Source: Pelagimonas sp017744045
GTDB taxonomy: Bacteria > Pseudomonadota > Alphaproteobacteria > Rhodobacterales > Rhodobacteraceae
Assembly (NCBI RefSeq): GCF_017744045.1
Contig: NZ_JAGHRD010000001.1
DNA: 64,000 nucleotides
Reading direction: 5' to 3' (one strand)
Part shown: positions 23,416 through 31,856 of the stretch, piece after piece
How positions within the stretch are numbered: the first letter of the stretch is position 1
Layout: every line of letters begins with the position of its first letter
Position numbers and translations under genes: made by a program
Notes under the pieces: generated by a model
What the model saw: the letters and a program-made list of their open reading frames with translations, nothing else
What the model was told of the DNA's origin: nothing
The model's database searches: none

Positions 23416-24024
23416 ATGAGCAAGATCCTGATCCTGAATGGCGCCCAACCGTACGCATTTGCGCCCGGCGGGCTGAACGCCACCCTCGCCAAGCGGGCGA
23501 AAGACCATCTGGAAGCGCAAGGCCACGAGCTGCGCATGACGACCGTGGCCGACGGGTATGACGTCGAGGCCGAGGTCGAAAGCCACCGCTGGGCAGACAC
23601 GGTCATTATGCAGTTTCCGGTGAACTGGATGGGGGTGCCGTGGTCGTTCAAGAAATACATGGATGAGGTCTATACCGTCGGGATGGACGGGCGGCTTTGC
23701 AGCGGCGACGGTCGTACAGCCGAGGCGCCCAAGGCGAATTACGGCATGGGCGGTACACTGACGGGCACGCGCTACATGCTCTCGGCCACCTTCAACGCTC
23801 CGAGCGAAGCCTTCGACGACCCTGAAGAGCCCTTCTTCGAGGGCATGAGCGTCGATGACCTGTTGCGGCCCGTGCATCTGATCGCGAAGTTCTTCGGGAT
23901 GGCGCCGCTGCCCACTTTCTCTGCCCACGACGTTATGAAGAACGCCGAGATCGAGCACGATCTGGCTCGGTTCGACGCCCATCTCGAAACCGTTTTCGCC
24001 GAGGCCTCCCATGTCGCAGCCTGA
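23416..24024 (+). CDS. mdaB: MdaB-type NADPH:quinone reductase
   Basis: Starting at MSKILILNGAQ (23416, after an AAGGACGAAGAAG leader) this 202-residue flavodoxin-like-fold enzyme matches the modulator of drug activity B family. Landmarks are the N-terminal FMN/FAD loop, MQFPVNWMGVPWSFKKYMDEVY, and the YGMGGTLTGTRYMLS glycine turn. It should carry out two-electron reduction of quinones with FAD. It heads the plus-strand operon divergent from hxlR and overlaps the next GST gene by 14 bp. Confidence 0.88.
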   Translation: MSKILILNGAQPYAFAPGGLNATLAKRAKDHLEAQGHELRMTTVADGYDVEAEVESHRWADTVIMQFPVNWMGVPWSFKKYMDEVYTVGMDGRLCSGDGRTAEAPKANYGMGGTLTGTRYMLSATFNAPSEAFDDPEEPFFEGMSVDDLLRPVHLIAKFFGMAPLPTFSAHDVMKNAEIEHDLARFDAHLETVFAEASHVAA

Positions 24025-24727
24025 CATCCATCTTTACACCGCGGCCACGATGAACGGCTACAAGCCGGTCATCCTGCTCGAAGAGTTGGGCGTGCCCTAT
24101 GACCTGACGTTCATCAACTTCGCCAAGAACGAACAAAAGGCGCCAGATTATCTGCGGCTCAATCCCAACGGAAAGATCCCCACGATCGAAGATCGGGCAG
24201 AGGGCCGCGCCATCTTCGAGAGCGGCGCGATCCTGTGGCATCTGGCCGAGAAATACGGACGGTTCCTGTCGGACGATCCGGTGGAACGGTCCGAGACGCT
24301 GCAATGGTTGTTTTTCCAGGTGGGCCATGTCGGACCTATGATGGGGCAAGCGATGTATTTCCAACGCATCGCCGCGCCAAACGGCCATGAAGAACCGTTC
24401 TCGATCAAGCGATACGTCGATGAAAGCCGTCGTCTTATGGAGGTGCTCAACACTCGGCTTGAGGGACGCGACTTCCTTGTCGGAGACTACTCCATTGCGG
24501 ATATGGCGACGTATCCATGGGCACGCGCCTATGTCTGGGCGAAGGTGAAGGTCGACGATCTGCCGCATCTCAAGGCGTGGTTCGACCGCATCGACGCCCG
24601 GCCTGCGGTGCAAAAGGCCCTGACCATCCCCAAGGCGCAGCCGCAGTTCTGGGACGCCAAGGCCGATGACGGGGCGTTTGCTGCCGAAAACGCCGCCCGC
24701 TTCGCAAGCGACGTCAAGAAAGGGTGA
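24011..24727 (+). CDS. Glutathione S-transferase 1 (YfcG/Nu-like)
   Basis: The 238-residue protein shows the thioredoxin-like N-terminal domain with NPNGKIPTIEDR and the glutathione-binding IFESGAILWHLAEKYG, followed by the helical domain with FLVGDYSIADMATYPW. It resembles disulphide-bond reductase-type GSTs. It is a clear paralogue of the GST at 27692-28405 (identical stretch GPMMGQAMYFQRIA). It is co-transcribed with mdaB and likely conjugates or reduces electrophile adducts with glutathione. Confidence 0.9.
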   Translation: MSQPDIHLYTAATMNGYKPVILLEELGVPYDLTFINFAKNEQKAPDYLRLNPNGKIPTIEDRAEGRAIFESGAILWHLAEKYGRFLSDDPVERSETLQWLFFQVGHVGPMMGQAMYFQRIAAPNGHEEPFSIKRYVDESRRLMEVLNTRLEGRDFLVGDYSIADMATYPWARAYVWAKVKVDDLPHLKAWFDRIDARPAVQKALTIPKAQPQFWDAKADDGAFAAENAARFASDVKKG

Positions 24728-24731
24728 TGGG

Positions 24732-25418
24732 ATGGCGATCACACTCGTCGGCTATCCGGTGTCGCCCTTCGTGCGGAAGGTTCGCGTGGCGCTCGAGGCG
24801 AAGGGGATCGGGTATGCGCTCGATCCCCTCGTGCCCTACACCGACCGCAAGGCGGTGCTGGCGGTAAACCCAGCCGGAACCGTGCCTGTTTTGCTGCCTG
24901 GCAGCGACGCGGCGCCAATCACGGAAAGTGCTGATATTGTCGCCTGGGCCGATGAACAGGTGCCCGAACCCGCCCTGCTCCCCGCCGACGGCGCCCTGCG
25001 CGCACGCGCCATGGAGTTGCAGCGCTTCGCCGACACGCAGATGGCGCAGGTGTTCGGCGGGATGATGTTCGGCCAGCGCATCGTCGTCCCGTTTTACTTC
25101 GGTAAGGCGGCGGGCAAGGAAGCGCTGGTGGCGCGAGCGATGGCAGAGATGGCGCCGCCGCTGCTCGATGCGGTGGCCGAGACGCTTGGCGATGCGGACT
25201 ACACGGCGGGCGATTTCAGCGTGGCGGACATTGCCATGGCTAGTTGGCTGCGCGGCGCAGACATTGCGGGGTTCCGGCTGAACGCCGCACGCTGGCCGAC
25301 CGTGGTAGCGTGGTTGGCGCGAACCTATGCAAGGCCCGGATACGCAAGCGTTATCGCCAGCGAGGAAGAGACCGAGGTCGTCCGCTGGGCGCGAAACCGT
25401 TACGGAGACGCTTCTTGA
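24732..25418 (+). CDS. Glutathione S-transferase 2
   Basis: From ATG 24732 (MAITLVGYPVSPFVRKVRVA) the product is 228 residues with the N-terminal GST domain (NPAGTVPVLL, then ITESADIVAWADEQ) and a helical C-terminal domain (YTAGDFSVADIAMASWL). It differs from the two YfcG-like GSTs of the operon. It starts 4 bp after GST 1 and its stop overlaps the next TTG start, so it is co-translated. Substrate unknown. Confidence 0.87.
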   Translation: MAITLVGYPVSPFVRKVRVALEAKGIGYALDPLVPYTDRKAVLAVNPAGTVPVLLPGSDAAPITESADIVAWADEQVPEPALLPADGALRARAMELQRFADTQMAQVFGGMMFGQRIVVPFYFGKAAGKEALVARAMAEMAPPLLDAVAETLGDADYTAGDFSVADIAMASWLRGADIAGFRLNAARWPTVVAWLARTYARPGYASVIASEEETEVVRWARNRYGDAS

Positions 25419-26029
25419 GAACGTTGATCTATCTCGCGCATCCGCGTCTCGACCGCTCCGAAGTGAACGGTCCGCTCTTCGAGGTCGCTCAGACCGTGAC
25501 CGGGACGACATGCATCGATCTCTACGCTGACTATCCGACCTTCGAAATCGACGTCGCGCGCGAGCAGGACAGGCTCGTCGCACACGACGCCGTAGTCTTC
25601 CTCCATCCGGTCTACTGGTACTCGGCGCCGGCGCTGTTGAAGGAATGGCAGGACCTCGTACTCGAGCATGGCTTCGCCTACGGCCATGAGGGCCACGCGC
25701 TCGACGGCAAAGTGACCTTCAACGCGGTCTCCTGCGGGGCCATGGCGTCGGCGTATGCCGAAGGCGGCGCCAACGGCGCGGACCTGCGCACGCTTCTGGC
25801 CCCCTTCGAGAAGACCGCGGACCTTTGCCGAATGCGCTACTTGGCGCCTTTTACGCTGTTCGGTGCGGGACGCGCCATCGAAGAGGGACGCGACAAGGCG
25901 CATCTCGCATCGTGGCTCGGCCTGCTGAACGCGCTCAGCGACGACCGGCTCGACATCGAAGCTGCCCGGGCGTCCAGAACCCTCAATGACATCGCGGCCG
26001 CCCTGCCGGTCGCGTCGGAGCCTGCCTGA
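25415..26029 (+). CDS. KefG/KefF-type ancillary flavoprotein
   Basis: The 204-residue product starts at TTG 25415, which overlaps the GST 2 stop (TTGA); the mature start reads (M)RTLIYLAHPRLDRSEVNG. It is a flavodoxin-2-fold NAD(P)H oxidoreductase with HPVYWYSAPALLKEWQDLVL, typical of the ancillary subunits of glutathione-gated Kef potassium efflux systems. The Kef gene follows with a one-base overlap (TGATG), which supports the role. Confidence 0.83.
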   Translation: MRTLIYLAHPRLDRSEVNGPLFEVAQTVTGTTCIDLYADYPTFEIDVAREQDRLVAHDAVVFLHPVYWYSAPALLKEWQDLVLEHGFAYGHEGHALDGKVTFNAVSCGAMASAYAEGGANGADLRTLLAPFEKTADLCRMRYLAPFTLFGAGRAIEEGRDKAHLASWLGLLNALSDDRLDIEAARASRTLNDIAAALPVASEPA

Positions 26030-27695
26030 TGGATCTTCTTGCCGCCGCCTTCGTCTACCTTGTCGCCGCTGTCATGGCCGTGCCATTGGCCAAGCGCCTC
26101 GGCCTCGGCTCGGTTCTGGGGTACCTCATCGCCGGAGTTGTAATTGGTCCGATGCTCGGCATCGTCGGCAGCGAGACGGTCGAATTGCAGCACTTCGCCG
26201 AGTTCGGCGTCGTGATGATGCTGTTTCTCGTGGGGCTGGAGCTACGGCTGGCCATGCTGTGGCGCATGCGCGCGCAGCTGCTGGGCCTCGGGGGGGTGCA
26301 GGTTGCGGCCACGACGGCGTTGATCGCAGCCGTGGCGCTGGCGTTCGGTCTGGCCTGGCAGCAGGCGCTGGCGCTCGGGATGATCCTGGCGTTGTCGTCC
26401 ACGGCCATTGTGCTCCAGACGCTCAATGAAAAGGGATGGATGAAGACCGCGGGCGGGCAAAGCTCGTTTTCCGTTCTGCTGACGCAGGATATTGCAGTCA
26501 TCCCGATGCTGGCTCTGATGCCACTTCTCGCGGTTGGCGCCGCGCCCATGGTCGAGGATCATAGCTGGTTCAACCAACCCGGTGGCGAGCCCTTGATGGC
26601 GGCCCATGCCGCGAGCCCAGCCGATCCCGGGGCGGCGCCGACCCTCTTCCAGACTCTGCCGGACTGGGCGCAGGCGCTGGTCATTCTCGCCGTCATCGCG
26701 TCAATCATTCTCGGCGGACGGACGGTCATTCGGCCCGTCTTCCGCTTCATCGCCGAGGCGCGGCTCCGCGAGATCTTCACCGCGGCTGCGCTGATGCTGG
26801 TGATCGGCATCGCGCTCTTGATGAACTATATCGGGCTGTCGCCCGCGCTCGGCACTTTTCTCGCGGGCGTGGTGCTATCGGACAGCGAATACCGCCACGA
26901 GCTCGAGTCCGATATCGAGCCGTTCAAAGGTCTGCTTCTGGGGCTGTTCTTCATCACAGTCGGCGCAGGGATCGATTTCGGGCTGCTCTTCGGCAATCCG
27001 TTCGGGTTGATCGGTCTTGCAATCGGGCTCATCGCCCTCAAGGCGGGCCTTCTCTATGCTCTGGCGACAGGCTTTGGTCTGCGCGGCGCGGATCGCTGGC
27101 TGTTCACGCTCGGGCTGGCGCAGGCGGGCGAGTTTGCCTTCGTGCTTTTCGGCTTTGCGGGCGGCGCAGGCGTTCTGGGCGCCGATCTTCTGGCCCCGAT
27201 GACGCTGGTCGTGGCCCGGACCTGCTCCATAGCGCAGGGCTGGAGGAGGCGCGCCTGTTCATCGCCGCGCTGGACGACCGCGAGAAGCAGACGCAGCTCG
27301 TGCATCATGTCGTCAAGTCCTACCCGCAGGTGACCATCCACGCCCGCGCGCATGACCGCCACCATGTCTATGAACTCGAAAACGCCGGTGCCCACCACGC
27401 GGTGCGCGAGACCTTCGAGGCGTCGCTCGCCATGGGGCGTGATGCTCTCGTTGCGCTCGGCCAGCACCCGTTCCGGGCCGAGACTGCGCGCCGCACCCTC
27501 CGCACCCATGACGAGGCCTCGGTGGATGCGCTGCGCGAAACCTGGAACACTAACGGCGTGTCGAAATCCTACATCGATGCGATGCGCGCGCATTCGGACA
27601 CTCTGTTCGATCTGATGAAGGCCGACCGCGTCGATCGGCACGACCGCTCCGAACGCGGCTGGACGCCGCCACCCAAGGGGGATGCCTCGCTGTGA
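26029..27695 (+). pseudogene. KefB/KefC-type K+/H+ antiporter with internal deletion
   Basis: The first 400 residues form a normal CPA2 antiporter membrane domain (ATG 26029; FGVVMMLFLVGLELRL, LALSSTAIVLQTLNEKG, then GTFLAGVVLSDSEYRHELE). Just after APMTLVVA (about 27218) the frame runs into unrelated sequence and stops at 27333. A second frame then gives a KefB/C tail: PDLLHSAGLEEARLFIAALD, ending at 27695. The missing piece is the last membrane segment region and the NAD-binding GxGxxG part of the RCK domain, about 80-100 residues by family knowledge. Deletion plus frameshift should destroy glutathione gating. Confidence 0.85.
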
Positions 27696-28405
27696 CGGAC
27701 CTGCCTGACATCCTGCTCTACACCGCGCCAACGATGAACGGTTGGAAGCCGTTGATCTTCCTGCACGAGGCGCAGGTGGACTATGAACTGGTCGCCGTCG
27801 ATTTTTCCAGGAAGGAGCAGAAGACTCCGGCCTATCTCGCGCTGAACCCGAACGGGCGGATTCCGACGATTGTGGACCGCGGAAACGACGATTTCGCCGT
27901 GTTCGAAAGCGGCGCGATCTTGCTCTATCTGGCAGAGAAATATGGCCGTTTTCTCAGCGCCGATCCGAAACTGCGATCCGAGACGATCCAGTGGCTGATG
28001 TTCCAGATGGGCGGGATCGGCCCCATGATGGGACAGGCGATGTATTTCCAGCGCATCGCACGGCCCAATGGGCATGACGACCCATTCGCCATCCGGCGCT
28101 ATGTCGACGAAAGCCGCCGCCTGCTTGAGGTGCTCGACGCCCGGCTGGCGGGGCGCGAGTTTCTCGTGGGCGACTACTCCATCGCGGACATGGCCACCTA
28201 TCCCTGGGCGCGGTCGTTTTTCTGGGCCGGCGTGGACGTCTCTGGCCTGGATCACCTGAACGCCTGGTTCGCGCGGATCGACGCGCGCCCGGCCACGCAG
28301 GCCGCGCTAAAACTGCCATGGCCCCGCCCGTCCGTCTTTGGCGAAGGCGATACCGAAGCCGCCGCTGCCGCCAATGCGGCGAACTACAAGGAACAATCTC
28401 AATGA
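27692..28405 (+). CDS. Glutathione S-transferase 3 (YfcG/Nu-like)
   Basis: This 237-residue GST starts with GTG 27692, overlapping the Kef tail stop (GTGA). It has NPNGRIPTIVDR, the glutathione loop VFESGAILLYLAEKYG and the helical motif FLVGDYSIADMATYPW. It is a close paralogue of GST 1, sharing long identical runs, so one arose by duplication or parallel acquisition. It overlaps the DsbA-like gene by 4 bp. Confidence 0.9.
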   Translation: MTDLPDILLYTAPTMNGWKPLIFLHEAQVDYELVAVDFSRKEQKTPAYLALNPNGRIPTIVDRGNDDFAVFESGAILLYLAEKYGRFLSADPKLRSETIQWLMFQMGGIGPMMGQAMYFQRIARPNGHDDPFAIRRYVDESRRLLEVLDARLAGREFLVGDYSIADMATYPWARSFFWAGVDVSGLDHLNAWFARIDARPATQAALKLPWPRPSVFGEGDTEAAAAANAANYKEQSQ

Positions 28406-29061
28406 ACATGGAAACAGGCACGCCCATTCGCGTCGATATCGTGTCCGACGTCGTCTGCCCCTGGTGCGTGATCGGCTATCATCAGCTCGCCAAGGCCGCG
28501 CACGAGACCGGCATCGGGATCGACGTCCACTGGCATCCGTTCGAGTTGAACCCGGCCATGGCCGAAGAGGGCGAGAACCTGCGCGAGCACCTCGCCGCCA
28601 AATACGGGACCACGCTGGAGGGCTCGATCAAGGCCCGTGCGCGGCTTTCGGAGATGGGCGCGGCCCTTGGATTCGAGTTCAACTATGCGGACGACATGCG
28701 CATGGTGAACACGTTTCGCGCGCATCAGCTGATCGACTGGGCCGAAGATCAGGGCCGAGGCCATGAGATGAAACAGGCGCTGTTTGCGGCGTTCTTCACG
28801 CGGCGCGAGAACTTGAAAGATCCGGCCGTTCTGGGCGCCGTCGCAGAGATCATCGGCCTCGACCGTGCCGCCGCGTCGGACGTTCTGGAAAGCGAGGAGC
28901 GTGCTGAGCTGGTTCGGCAGAAAGAAAGCTTCTGAACCTCGCGGGGCGTCACGGGTGTTCCGGCGATGGTATTCCAGCGCCAGCACCTCATCACCGGAGC
29001 GCAGGGCGAGGACACCTACGCGGGCATTCTGCGCCAACTGGCGGATGCGCAGGCGGCGTGA
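28402..29061 (+). pseudogene. DsbA/FrnE-family oxidoreductase with in-frame TGA
   Basis: Starting at MNMETGTPIRVDIVS with the redox motif VCPWC, this reads as a FrnE-type DsbA protein up to a TGA at 28933-28935 (after ERAELVRQKESF). The same frame continues without a gap as TSRGVTGVPAMVFQRQHLITG and on to a natural stop at 29061, giving 219 residues, the usual length. The tail contains the cis-Pro loop (GVP) and last helix needed for the fold. A Trp codon (TGG to TGA) is the likely original. Either a nonsense mutation, a sequence error, or read-through. Confidence 0.82.
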
Positions 29062-29088
29062 GGCGCAAAACGACAAGGGGACGGATCC

Positions 29089-30060
29089 ATGAACAAGGCA
29101 CAGGTAATCCACAGGCTCGGCCCGCCCGAGCCAATGCAATGGGAAGACTGGCCGCTGTTGGACCCTGCCCCGGGCGAGGTGAGGCTGCGTCACACGGCCG
29201 TTGGCGTGAACTTCGCCGACACCTATCATCGCGACGGCATATCCCATCCGTGGAAGGTGAATGAGCCGCCGGTGGTGATCGGCTTCGAAGGCGTCGGCGA
29301 TGGCGTGTCCGCGTTCAAGACGGGTGACCGCGTCGCCTATGGCATACCCCCGCTGGGGTCTTATTCCGAGGCGCGCAACTACCCCGCCGACAAACTGTTG
29401 CACCTGCCCGACGGGCTAGACGACCGCCAAGTCGCGGCACTTCTGATGAAGGGCATGACGGCGCACTATCTGCTACATCGGACCTACGCCGTGCAGCCGG
29501 GCGACACGATCCTCGTCCACGCGGCCGCGGGCGGCATGGGCCTCATCCTCTGCCAATGGGCTAAAGCGCTGGGCGCCACGGTCGTCGGCACCGTCTCAAC
29601 GCCCGAAAAGGCGGAGGCGGCGCGCGCGGCGGGCTGCGATTATCCCGTCATTCGCTCCGAAAGGCGCTTCGTCGACGTGGTGCGCGAGGTGACCGATGGC
29701 GAGGGCTGCGCCGTGGTCTATGAGGCCATCGGCAAGGACACGCTGCAAGACAGCCTCGACAGCCTGCGCCTGATGGGCGTCTGCGCCGCGTACGGCCATG
29801 TTTCGGGTCCGCCGGACCCGGTCGACATCATTCACGACCTTGGCCACCGTGGCTTGCTGTTCATCACGCGGCCCGCGATCATGCATTATGTGGCGAAGCG
29901 CTCCGATCTCGAATGGACCGCGCGGGACCTGTTCAAGGCCATCGGCGATGGCATCCTCGACGCTAATATCAACTACGAATACCCGCTCAAGGACGCGGTT
30001 CAGGCGCACCAGGCCATCGAGAGCGGGACAACCCTCGGCGCAACGGTGCTGATCCCGTGA
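29089..30060 (+). CDS. NADPH:quinone oxidoreductase (QOR family)
   Basis: The 323-residue MDR-family enzyme shows the GroES-like N-terminal domain (RHTAVGVNFADTYHRDG), GYGI-like hinge residues in RVAYGIPPLGSYSEA, and the NADPH Rossmann motif HAAAGGMGLILCQWAKALGA. No zinc ligands are seen, as expected for the quinone reductase branch. It ends the detoxification operon, 27 bp after the DsbA-like gene, with a GGGGACGG leader. It probably reduces quinones or reactive enones. Confidence 0.92.
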   Translation: MNKAQVIHRLGPPEPMQWEDWPLLDPAPGEVRLRHTAVGVNFADTYHRDGISHPWKVNEPPVVIGFEGVGDGVSAFKTGDRVAYGIPPLGSYSEARNYPADKLLHLPDGLDDRQVAALLMKGMTAHYLLHRTYAVQPGDTILVHAAAGGMGLILCQWAKALGATVVGTVSTPEKAEAARAAGCDYPVIRSERRFVDVVREVTDGEGCAVVYEAIGKDTLQDSLDSLRLMGVCAAYGHVSGPPDPVDIIHDLGHRGLLFITRPAIMHYVAKRSDLEWTARDLFKAIGDGILDANINYEYPLKDAVQAHQAIESGTTLGATVLIP

Positions 30061-30428
30061 CCCCGCACCGCATTGAGGCTCTGACTTTCGACAGCGGCAG
30101 CACCGGGCTCGACGGGCGCGCGGGCTTTGGGGACGCTTCTGCAACGATCGGCCTTACCTCGGAGGCCGTGCCGTCTTGCAAGGGGCCTCGTGTCCGCAAG
30201 ATTCTCCGGGAAGCTTACCGCCGCGCGGCGGCCTTCCTGACACTCGCCGCCGAACTGGGCCCAATGCCAGCCGGCCCCCCTTACGAACTCGATGCTGCAC
30301 GCCCATAGACCGGCCCCGATCATGCAACAGCGCTCTAACCAGACCCCTCATGTGGAGCGGGTCACCCAAGAAGGCGTCTCGCCTCAAGATGTATAAGCGG
30401 GCAGTCTCCCGCATTTGGAAGGAAAAAA
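30061..30428. other. Gap between quinone reductase and the chimeric ORF
   Basis: This 368-bp gap holds no gene I can support. An 83-codon GTG-started ORF at 30057-30308 overlaps the qor stop but has no recognisable product and Arg/Pro-rich shadow-like composition. No terminator hairpin was found. A GGAAGG site near the end serves the next gene. Confidence 0.4.
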
Positions 30429-31856
30429 ATGCTTCGTCTCTGGAAATATGGTCTCGTTTTTTCGGCCGGTCTTATTCTGCTGATTGCGGTTTATTTGGCC
30501 TTGCCCGCCAGAGGAGTATTTGAACCATCGGCGTTTCAGCCAGCCGAGCTTCCTCCTTGGGAAGGGCCACTTGAGCCGAATTCGCTGTTACAATCGGCGG
30601 ATGTGATCGGACTCGATCAGCTGCAGGGGCCCGAGGAACTGGCAGTTGGGCCGGATGGCTGGTTTTACACCGGCACGGGCGACGGGTTTATCAAACGCTT
30701 TGACCTCGATGGGAATGTGGAGATTTACGCAGAGACTGGCGGGCGTCCAGCCGGGGTGGATTTCGACACCGATGGAAATCTCTATGTCGCAGTCGGGTAC
30801 AGGGGACTAATGAGGGTCAGCCCTTCGGGGGAGGTGACATTGATCGCCGATCGTATCGACGGCATCGATCTGAATTTTGTCGACGGCCTTCGGGTCGGTC
30901 ATGACGGAATGGTTTACTTTACGCGCGCATCCGCAAAATACACCATGCACGATTGGCTATATGACTTTCTGGAATCCAGCCCGAACGGAATGCTCTTGAG
31001 GCATGATCCGGAAACCGGAAACACGGATATCCTGAGCGATAATATGTACTTTCCGAATGGCGTTGTTCTTTCGCCCGACGGCGACTATTTGCTGATTAAT
31101 GAGACGTCCCGCTTTCGCATTATGCGATACTGGCTTGAAGGACCTCGCGCCGGCTCGTTGGATGTCTTTGCGGACAATTTGCCAAGGCTACCCGACGGGT
31201 TGGCGTTGGATCCATCGAGTAATGAACTTTATGTCGCACTGTCCTCGCGCAGATCAGATCAAATTGATGGATTAATTTCGCAGCCCGGATTTGTTCGGAA
31301 CGCGTTTTTGAGAATACCGCCGTTCTTGTTCGGCGAATTGCAACGGTACGCGATCTTTGTGGTAATGTCCCCAGAAGGAGAGATCATCCGTAGCTATCAC
31401 GATCCCGATGGACCAGAGGCCGACGATGCACTAACAATCAAACTGGACCACCCGATGGGGGCACGCCAAGTGTCGTTGATTCAACTTAAGCGGACAAGGG
31501 CGACTGAAACGGCAGAGACCAATTATTCAGGCAGCTCTCAGATCCTGGGGCTTGGGAAAACGCCCGCACAGTGGGTCGAAGTTATGGCCGGGATGGGGAT
31601 CGATATTTCAGAACGCACCTTGCGCGAACGCGCCAATGAAACGGGCGCATTTTATCGCCTTGGGCGAACCATGCTGATCACGCCCGCGCAGATTGATACG
31701 ATTTTTGAAGGAGGCCAGTCATTCCGCTCCAAATTTACAAGAGGGGCCGTGTCTACTGGGCCAAGGGGTGGATTGAATATAACGGTAGGCCAATCGCCGG
31801 CCCCTACCGGCGAAGCAATAAGGCATCTACAGAAGAGGTCGCACGGGACTGGATAA
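30429..31856 (+). CDS. Chimeric ORF: SMP-30/strictosidine-synthase-like protein fused to an excisionase-like tail
   Basis: The 475-residue ORF has two unrelated parts. Residues 1 to about 335 are a membrane-anchored (KYGLVFSAGLILLIAVYLAL) beta-propeller of the strictosidine-synthase/gluconolactonase type, with GPDGWFYTGTGDGFIKRFD and the MYFPNGVVLSPDGDYLLINE strand. After SYHDPDGPEADDA the last propeller blade is missing. From about residue 370 the sequence (LGKTPAQWVEVMAGMGIDIS and on to TMLITPAQIDTIFEGG) looks like the small DNA-binding protein usually encoded just before phage-type integrases. The join probably marks an integration or deletion event that truncated the propeller gene. Confidence 0.7.
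   Translation: MLRLWKYGLVFSAGLILLIAVYLALPARGVFEPSAFQPAELPPWEGPLEPNSLLQSADVIGLDQLQGPEELAVGPDGWFYTGTGDGFIKRFDLDGNVEIYAETGGRPAGVDFDTDGNLYVAVGYRGLMRVSPSGEVTLIADRIDGIDLNFVDGLRVGHDGMVYFTRASAKYTMHDWLYDFLESSPNGMLLRHDPETGNTDILSDNMYFPNGVVLSPDGDYLLINETSRFRIMRYWLEGPRAGSLDVFADNLPRLPDGLALDPSSNELYVALSSRRSDQIDGLISQPGFVRNAFLRIPPFLFGELQRYAIFVVMSPEGEIIRSYHDPDGPEADDALTIKLDHPMGARQVSLIQLKRTRATETAETNYSGSSQILGLGKTPAQWVEVMAGMGIDISERTLRERANETGAFYRLGRTMLITPAQIDTIFEGGQSFRSKFTRGAVSTGPRGGLNITVGQSPAPTGEAIRHLQKRSHGTG

Noticed and set aside
23089..24027. 312-codon minus-strand open frame
   Set aside because: Overlaps mdaB and hxlR in a high-GC region; it crosses the divergent promoter and has no recognisable domain.
28933..28935. 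TGA as selenocysteine in the DsbA-like gene
   Set aside because: The position aligns better with Trp than Cys and no SECIS-like stem directly follows; nonsense mutation is simpler.
30057..30308. 83-codon ORF after the quinone reductase
   Set aside because: Starts by overlapping the stop with GTGA, but the composition is shadow-like and no family is recognisable.
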